This document shows positions 8,291 through 14,315 of a stretch of DNA of 14,315 nucleotides, piece after piece. Location of the stretch: assembly GCA_900642245.1 (NCBI GenBank), contig CAAAJI010000263.1, positions 61,781-76,095 of the forward strand, given 5' to 3'. A model generated the notes under the pieces. The model did no database searches and was not told where the DNA came from. It saw nothing but the letters and a program-made list of their open reading frames with translations. The stretch's first letter is position 1. Every line of letters starts with the position of its first letter. The stretch is from Fragilaria radians (lineage: Eukaryota; Bacillariophyta; Fragilariophyceae; Fragilariales; Fragilariaceae). Position numbers and translations under genes: made by a program.

Positions 8291-8599
8291 CTGGGCAATC
8301 TCACGAAACACCTTGGCCAAAACTAATGCCTCAATTTTTCATTTTCATAAGCAGGAAATGAAACTTTGGTCTACTTAGGAGAATCAACACATTCAGACAT
8401 TCTTATCAGTCACTCCGACCGGAAAACAAGTACCTAAGGCAATACATACTAGATACAACTTATAAAAGTTGTAGATAGTTCTTTGAGACTATTATGATCT
8501 TAATTGCAGACCTTATATAAAATAACTATACATGAGTAACTATCGTGTTCTTGAAAGTTTCTCTTGAAATGATGCTACATCTCGAGTTGCATTGCAATG

Positions 8600-9226
8600 T
8601 CAGCGACCACTAACCTTCCTCAATAATTGCTGCATTGAGCGGGATGCTTGCTTAGGACTCAGTCGCCATGCTGGTATATTGGAAGTGGGCTTAGCAACTG
8701 GAAATTGCTTCTGTTGCTTCGGTTGTGGTGGTTGATGTGATTTATCTCTAGCTCTTTGAGCAGCCTCCATGACCGACCATTGACTTACTAGACTATACGC
8801 GAGAGCGATACCTGTGTAGGTGGCTGATCCAAGGGAAGAACATTGCCCGTCTCGTAAAACGGCTGCCCTTCCAGCTCTCCTATTCTGTTCTTGTCGTTTT
8901 GCACCCTGTACTGTCATGCGCTCAAGTCCCCGTCGCAACGCAACATCATAATCGGCATCTTCTGAGTCTAACTCTGGATTCCAAAGAATGTCTTGAATTT
9001 CTGTTCGAATTTTTTCCATCTCCTTTTCCTTATACCACGAATTAGCGACCTCTATTGGGCTATAATTCTTGATGTGTAATATCTCCTTCATCATTACTCG
9101 AGGATGAAAACAAACTTTTCGCATCTCATTGACGAGATCCTTACCTTGGTCATGGATACTAACATCCAAAAGGTCTGTTTCGAATGCACGGTAAGTATCT
9201 AGTTCGTCATTGTTGCTATCTGACAT
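8600..9226 (-). CDS. Copy 3 of the repeated ~208-aa gene (diatom-type family, unknown function), intact
   Basis: Encodes 208 residues from the ATG at 9226, the same length as copy 2 with no indel between them. By hand count about 14 of 627 bases differ. Four of these are clustered in codons 3-5 (MSLNNN against MSDSNN, where copy 3 agrees with copy 1). Of the other ten, eight are synonymous and two change residues (G103R and V178A). This points to selection on the protein or to recent sequence exchange. Architecture is as in copy 2: acidic N-terminal part, SWYKEKEMEKIR, LRRGLE, RRAGRAAVLRDGQ, GIALAYSLVSQWS, Gln/Pro/Lys linker, basic tail ending VSGR. The role is unknown. G103R adds an Arg directly after the LRRGLE motif. 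The open frame extends 13 codons further upstream, but that extension is not conserved with copy 1. Confidence 0.85.
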   Translation of the reverse strand: MSDSNNDELDTYRAFETDLLDVSIHDQGKDLVNEMRKVCFHPRVMMKEILHIKNYSPIEVANSWYKEKEMEKIRTEIQDILWNPELDSEDADYDVALRRGLERMTVQGAKRQEQNRRAGRAAVLRDGQCSSLGSATYTGIALAYSLVSQWSVMEAAQRARDKSHQPPQPKQQKQFPVAKPTSNIPAWRLSPKQASRSMQQLLRKVSGR

Positions 9227-9457
9227 GGTTAACATATTTTGTTGAATGTTTGACTTTTGTGACAAGATATGGAAGTTTTAAGACTTCCTTCGTCATCACT
9301 TGAAGGAACTCTGAGGGATTGTATTTTATCAACTGCCTTATAAAAGAGTAAGGACGAAGGGAAAGAAAGTTGAAAACCCCATCCATGTTTCACCTTCTAA
9401 ATCTCTCATGACCATATGTAATTCGAGTGCTAACACGAAACAAGCTCTGGCCTCAAA

Positions 9458-10398
9458 ATATTTGCAATATCGTTGATTTTTCGCCTCAGTATCTAGATAA
9501 CAATGTTAACAATTTTATGCACACAACTATGTAACCGTAAGGATAAAAACGAGCGTGGATCCATAAGTTAAAATCATATCGCTTACATTTCATCCTTAGT
9601 TGAAGAATATTCCCTTGGAAGTGTAAGCATTAAAATTCGTCTGTTGATGGAGACTCAAGATTAAATATTAATTAGAAAAGCGAAGATTGCTAAAGCCAAA
9701 ATAGGATAATCTTGTGAAAGGATACAGCCTCCATGAGTATATCCATTTCTGAATATACACGACTTTGAGTCAGACAACTGGCTATAATCTACCATGATTG
9801 CAACTCTCAATATCTCTCACGTGTCTGTGCCTCGAATACACTTTTTGAGCTTCATTTTTATCCAACAGATACATACATAAAATATTATTAACATTTCAAT
9901 TTGACAAACAACTTCTAATCAGCATACCTGAATTCTTAGATATTACCATACCTTACGGATTTTTCCAATGAAAAAAATACAGCGGAACCACAAAATAGAC
10001 CACAGTAACAGTTTTGTGTTTGCTCCAATTTGTTTTTACTTGAGACTTCTACAACTTAACCGTGAAATGACAGCCGAATTTACCCAAGTGCTACAATCCA
10101 TCGTCCTCTTCAAGATAGTATTTAAGATAAGAGAGGGAAAATTATTTTGATTTCATTCTGATTTTCCTTTTTTTACTAATAGAAATGCAAGGGGAAGGGG
10201 GGAGATTGTCTAAGGTAAATAAAGTTATTGATGAAATTCGCATTACCAGAGAGGACAATATTGCATAATTCTTTTCAAGCTTTTCTAATGTTTCAAAAAT
10301 ACTTTTTATTCATCAAAGGCTTCTGAGTGCTAAAAATCAGAGTTACTCCAGCTTATAGTTTGACTTGACACTGGCAAAAAGGGTTATTTTTTGTTATT
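9458..10398. other. Non-coding tail of repeat unit 3
   Basis: About 0.9 kb with no supported gene. It aligns in patches with 6575-8009 but lacks the part corresponding to roughly 6920-7275. A small open frame on the plus strand (9968-10150) has no recognisable content and is not preserved in the other units. Confidence 0.6.
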
Positions 10399-10533
10399 GA
10401 TTCCCAATGGCTCACTATCTGGAAGAGATTTGAAGCTGATGTAATCAATTAGCATGTCCCAACCTCTACTTCTTGACAATTTTGTGCAGAATTCAAGATA
10501 GATAGACAAAGAAGAATGTTGCACCAAAAATGA
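10399..10533. repeat. ~130-bp repeated element, copy in unit 3
   Basis: Shares GTAATCAATTAGCATGTCCC, CCTCTACTTCTTGACA, GTGCAGAATTCA, ATAGACAAAG and GCACCAAAAATGA with the other copies. On the minus strand it is open within a 66-codon frame and includes KLSRSRGWDMLIDYISFKSL, closely related to the first unit 2 copy. Confidence 0.65.
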
Positions 10534-10650
10534 GAGCAAGAAATGTTTACTTGACAATCTCACGAAACATCGTGGCCAAAACAATGCCTCAATTTTTCAT
10601 GCTTCATAAAATTGTGACTTAATAGTTGAAAATGTGAACTGTTCTTAGGG

Positions 10651-12040
10651 AAAGGTTCGAATTTCCAAGGTTTCTTAAGTTTAGGATGATGTTCAATTTC
10701 TTTGCATCTCAATGAGTAAAAGCTGTAGAGCCCTATGGTATGTTCATGAACACCAATTATTGCTCCTAATTGATAATCGGAAGCTTATAAGTGTATTTAG
10801 TTTGTTGAATTCAGGGAACTTATTAATGCATCTTTGTGAAATGGCATTGTTTACTTTGTGGAAAGCCTTTTCTTGTGCCTATGTCTGTTTCAATTTCTTT
10901 CTACTACAAGTTAGTACTACTAGCGGTGTTAACAAATGTACCTTTTGCTTCCACATCTTTTGAAAGGTGTTAAAAGTTACAAAAATGAGGGCTATTGCTT
11001 CATGGTATTAGAATTCAAGCCGCAATATATCTTCCTCCTCAATGACTATTAGGCAAATCTTTGTAATTGTAATTAGATAGGCAAAGTATTCAAACTCTTG
11101 GTAGTACCTTTTTTGTTTTTACGCGAAAGTTTGCTCTTCCCAGGCTTCTCAAAACTTATTCAAGTTTTAGATGATTTTCACGATAAGAACTCTTCCTGAT
11201 TAATTCTATAATCCTTCGCGCTTCCTTTTGCTGATACATTTATCCTTTAATAAAATTAGGTGAGCTTGCAATATGATGGGCAATTGTAAGTAGGAATATT
11301 CTCCGAAAGAATAGTGACAATTCATAGATGTTGTCTCTGGTAACAAACGCATTGTTGAATTATCCATTTTTAGATGGATGTTAAATCATATAATACATTG
11401 ACACGTTTTATAATATCATGTAGTTTAGTTGGGAATCTAATACTTTGCTGTTTTGAACTAAAAATTTGAAACTCTGATACGATTCAAACATCTTCTTGGA
11501 TAATTGTCGCAACTTTGTAACTTTTCTGTATATTTGTGCTTGCCTTCTGCTTAATTAAAATTTAGATTATATGTAATCCGATGGGCTTAAGAAAAAATAT
11601 TAGCAATGTTTTTTGCTAACAAGCAGTCTTCTAATGTCAAATTGGTATTCATGACTTTAATTAAAAAATGGCACATTCCTAGATTCAAAGAAGTCCTACC
11701 AATGTCTGTTATTCTCATCAATTTCATGCTGTGCAATGGACTAGGAAAGAAGCATTAGAATGCATTCATTGCAGTTCACAACCAGTCCTCTGAAACAAAT
11801 ATATATACATGATTTAAATTCAGAATGGACACATTCAAAGAGACAGTTGTTTGATCAGCTAAACCTAAGTTTGGATCACGTAAGAGTATAACTCTATGAC
11901 AACAAGATGTTTAAAATAAAGAAAAACTTGAATGAAGTATTTACATTGTTGTGTGAGCAGTGGCTACGGGAACCAAAAAATCTTGCCAAGCCTTACTTTC
12001 TGAAAGATGTGATCGAGCTTAGTCATCTAAAAACAAAATG
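10651..12040. other. AT-rich intergenic region without a recognised gene
   Basis: Nearly 1.4 kb between the end of the repeat array and the stop codon of the receptor gene. A plus-strand frame at 10712-10963 (83 codons) begins with ATG but has no family resemblance, and its composition looks like random AT-rich translation. The receptor's 3' untranslated region and polyadenylation site should lie at the right end, though no AATAAA was found on the minus strand in the first ~150 bases after the stop. No similarity to the repeat units was noticed. Confidence 0.6.
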
Positions 12041-14315
12041 CTATCTTGAAGAATCCATCTCCAAATTCTGATGGCTAATGATTCCCTTGGAAGTTATTCT
12101 AGCTCGAATGGTTTGAATAGAGTCATAAGGACGCTCTTTTCCACTCTTGTGACAGTCAGGCAAATTGGCACTCTCCACATTGGAGCTTCGCCTGTGGGGA
12201 GCGCGTCTAACTGTTTGGTTCCAGGCTTCAATATTTTGATTTCGTGTATGTGATGATTTCTTCATGTTTAATTTTGAGACGAACAACGGTAACAATAGAG
12301 CAAAGCACATTATGGTTACCAAGATGGAGCGACTTGTCAGGTCAGCGACAGGACTGCGTAGTACAATAGCAATTGGAAACCCAATTAGTAAACTCTCTAA
12401 AATACTAACCATAGACAAGCCAATGTAAAAGCTTTCATTGAATTCAGGCGGCATATTTCGTGTAAGGTAGCATTGGTAGTTCCCAAATAATACAAAGGAT
12501 GAATTGATTATGATGAGAAGTATGATGATGACACGAGCGCTGACGCGATCTGGACTCTGACAAGATGCCATGGACCCCAATGGCCTACCAAAGCTGTCTG
12601 AGCTATTCAAGTCGGATCGAATCCATTGAAGAGGGGCAACCAAGGACCATGTTAAGAGTAAAACAACGTTTAAGAAAGTAATCACAAGAAATGGGAAAAT
12701 GACATCTCTAGCTGTAACCTTTTGCCGTTGCATGTGCAAAGAGTTCTGGAACAGTTGATTTAATCGTAGTGATTTGCATAATAGAGAGGAGCATGCTGTT
12801 CCGAATCCTAGTACGAATAGCCAAGGTGTTGCCATGCATGCTATGTTGAGGGAAAAAAGGGATATAGGTTCCTGTAGTGTCATTGGGACGATAGATGTGG
12901 CCATAAGGAACGTACCACAACATAACATGAAAAGGAAAAATGGCTGTGACGAACGGACCACGTGCTTCTTTCTAAACATTATCGTCCAGGCTGCAAATCC
13001 GATGGAGACTAAGCACGCCAAAAGGGATAAGAGCTTTGCAAAGACCTGTACGCTTAGGGGAATGTAATTCAAAGACTTTTCCAACGGTGGTAAATCTAAA
13101 GGTGGCACTGTAGTCCCTCCAAAATATACAAATGCATTGACGATGCGAATATCTCCTGTTGCTAAATCTACGGATGCAGCTGTATTAACCTTGAGATCAA
13201 TTGTAGAATGGGTTGTATCGATTTCAATATTCATCACGTTGAACGAAAGTCCATTAGAAGTTCTCGTTCCTGTGATTGGATCAAAGGATACCATCCCCGA
13301 TACTCCATGAAAAGCTGTCGCTTTTAATTGACGTAGCACTTGCTCCTTAGTAATGAACTCCTCCTGAGAATCACATAGGGCGAGACCAAGAGACATAACT
13401 GCATCGTAATGCATGTATTGAAAAAAAGCAGGAACAGCTTGAAAGTTCAAGTCTTCGAATGTTGTTAGATTGTCATGTCTGGAGTAAAAGTGTTGTATCA
13501 GGTCTTTGTCGCTTCCCATATTTATCATGGCATTCTCAAACTTTGTATTTGTCTTTGGGCTTAAAATTATAATGCCTATTCCCGAAAGAGCTTGTGCAAT
13601 CATGCGATCCTCAGCTAAACTTGGCAATAGTGAAGTATAGTAGAAACTTTCTTGTAGCAATGCGGAAAATCCATCACCGAAAAGCCATGAATAGTTAGTG
13701 GATCCAAGGATGCCTGCATTCATGGCTTCTGTCACAACGTATTTGAAACTAGAAGTTTCTGCAGATACGATCCCAAAGATGTAACGTATGCCGCTAAGCT
13801 TTACTTTATTCACTGCTCCCCGGATAGATAACTCGTTCCCACCTTCATACGGAAATGTCCGAAAGGTAATCGCTGGGAATTCTCTTCCTGCATTTACCAT
13901 GTCACTAGCAAACTGACTCCCGTAACCATCCCTTACATACAAGATTGCAACCTGAGTAACATTCCAATATGTGACGTAGTATAAAACAGCAGCACGTGAA
14001 TCGGCAACATTCGTAGGTACAGTACGGACAAAGGTTGGTGATTGTTCTTTATTATCCAGCATGGCAGATGTCGATGCAAAGTTCATGTGAGGGATACCGT
14101 AGGAGCCTGATAGGATCGAAAGTGGTATCGATGATGAGGAACGATAATCTCCCACAATTGCCACCGGTTGGGGCGTTTCAAGACTATGGGGCGTCGTTGC
14201 AGCTTGGTACAAATGATGACATGCTTGAATTGGCGAGAAAATATGGAATCTCGAATGTCAATCGTCAGATACAAATCACAAGTCTTGAGTCTCTCGGGTA
14301 AGAATGGTAAGACCT
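12041..14315 (-). CDS. Class C (GABA-B-like) G protein-coupled receptor, 5' end beyond window, one frame break
   Basis: A membrane receptor predicted to bind a small ligand outside the cell and signal through G proteins. The ligand is unknown. Numbering from the codon at 14210-14212 (a TTG inside the gene, not a start), residues 1-360 are a periplasmic-binding-like ligand domain (AIVGDYRSSSSIP, GIPHMNFASTS, FVRTVPTN). Seven hydrophobic helices lie near 387-412, 424-446, 455-479, 503-527, 559-581, 594-618 and 626-649. Class C hallmarks are VVRSSQPFF at helix 2, Cys459 with Cys551 as the likely extracellular disulphide, and RNMPPEFNES before helix 6. A basic 73-residue tail ends at TAG (12041-12043). 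Several N-X-S/T sites suit an extracellular domain. Upstream, the same frame hits TGA at 14258-14260, but another frame to the window edge gives ILP-like FLPERL...LYLTIDIRDSIF, expected just before the IQACHHLYQAA of this frame. One base therefore seems to be missing near 14238-14244. Signal peptide and start are outside the window. Confidence 0.88.

Larger units (their letters stand above)
5638..8430. repeat. Tandem repeat unit 2 (of 3), ~2.8 kb
   Basis: Starts with the shared block TAACTATACATGAG, carries intact gene copy 2, and ends with the block GAATCAACACATTCAGACA followed by GACCGGAAAA (8381-8426), which matches 4841-4863 of unit 1 apart from a short insertion. Unlike the other units it contains two copies of the ~130 bp element and an internal duplication in its tail (7081-7170 and 7241-7335). 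The distance from its left edge to that of unit 3 is 2885 bp, and from unit 1 to unit 2 is 3733 bp. Confidence 0.8.
8495..10650. repeat. Tandem repeat unit 3 (of 3), ~2.15 kb
   Basis: Starts near GCAGACCTTATATAAAATAACTAT, where the similarity to unit 1 begins slightly further left than in unit 2. It carries intact gene copy 3, then a tail shortened by a deletion of several hundred bases: after the CTCGAATA near 9832 the sequence jumps to ACTTTTTGAGC, which lies about 360 bp further along in unit 2. Similarity fades around 10620-10650. Confidence 0.75.

Noticed and set aside
1887..10650. The repeat units as transposons
   Set aside because: No transposase, integrase or reverse transcriptase fragments, no terminal inverted or long terminal repeats, and no target-site duplications were found. 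Direct head-to-tail order fits segmental duplication.
10610..10670. tRNA-like T-loop signature GGTTCGAAT after a D-arm-like TGACTTAATAGTTGA
   Set aside because: The T-arm does not pair, and no acceptor or anticodon stem could be formed.
10712..10963. 83-codon plus-strand frame right of the repeat array
   Set aside because: No family resemblance and no supporting neighbour or promoter. It looks like chance in AT-rich DNA.
12774..13067. Plus-strand frames antisense to the receptor
   Set aside because: They are shadows of the receptor coding sequence and carry no motif of their own.
14210..14212. Apparent start of the receptor at a TTG codon
   Set aside because: It is an internal Leu codon. 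The frame continues upstream and the ligand-binding domain lacks its N-terminal part, so the true start lies outside the window.

Overview
The window looks like nuclear DNA of a diatom. It is AT-rich, the genes are sparse and separated by long non-coding stretches, and there is no bacterial-style operon packing or Shine-Dalgarno sequence. It carries a class C (GABA-B-like) seven-transmembrane receptor, a family known to be expanded in diatoms, and two protein types that resemble uncharacterised diatom-specific families. The diatom assignment is inferred from protein resemblance recalled from memory, not from a search. All five recognisable genes are on the minus strand.

Layout, left to right: (1) 75-1217, an Asp/Ser/Thr/Asn-rich protein with one membrane segment at its extreme C-terminus. 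(2) 1218-1886, a non-coding region with a short palindrome just upstream of that gene and an interleaved pair of inverted repeats. (3) About 1887-10650, three directly repeated units of roughly 3.0, 2.8 and 2.15 kb. Each has one copy of a ~208-codon gene at its left end and a long degenerate non-coding tail on its right. The first copy (1982-2605) is interrupted by a single TGA but is otherwise open to the normal end. The second (5715-6341) and third (8600-9226) are intact and nearly identical. A stretch of about 770 bp (4866-5637) separates units 1 and 2 and is not repeated. The tails contain a ~130 bp element present four times. (4) 10651-12040, AT-rich and without a convincing gene. (5) 12041 to the right edge, the C-terminal part of the GABA-B-like receptor: most of the extracellular ligand-binding domain, seven membrane segments and a basic cytoplasmic tail. 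Its reading frame is broken once, by one base, near 14238-14244.

Nothing indicates that these genes form a pathway. The main story is a locally amplified gene family: tandem triplication, one copy recently hit by a nonsense change, and two copies kept almost identical over the gene while their flanks diverged. It lies beside a receptor gene that is either freshly frameshifted or carries a one-base sequence error.
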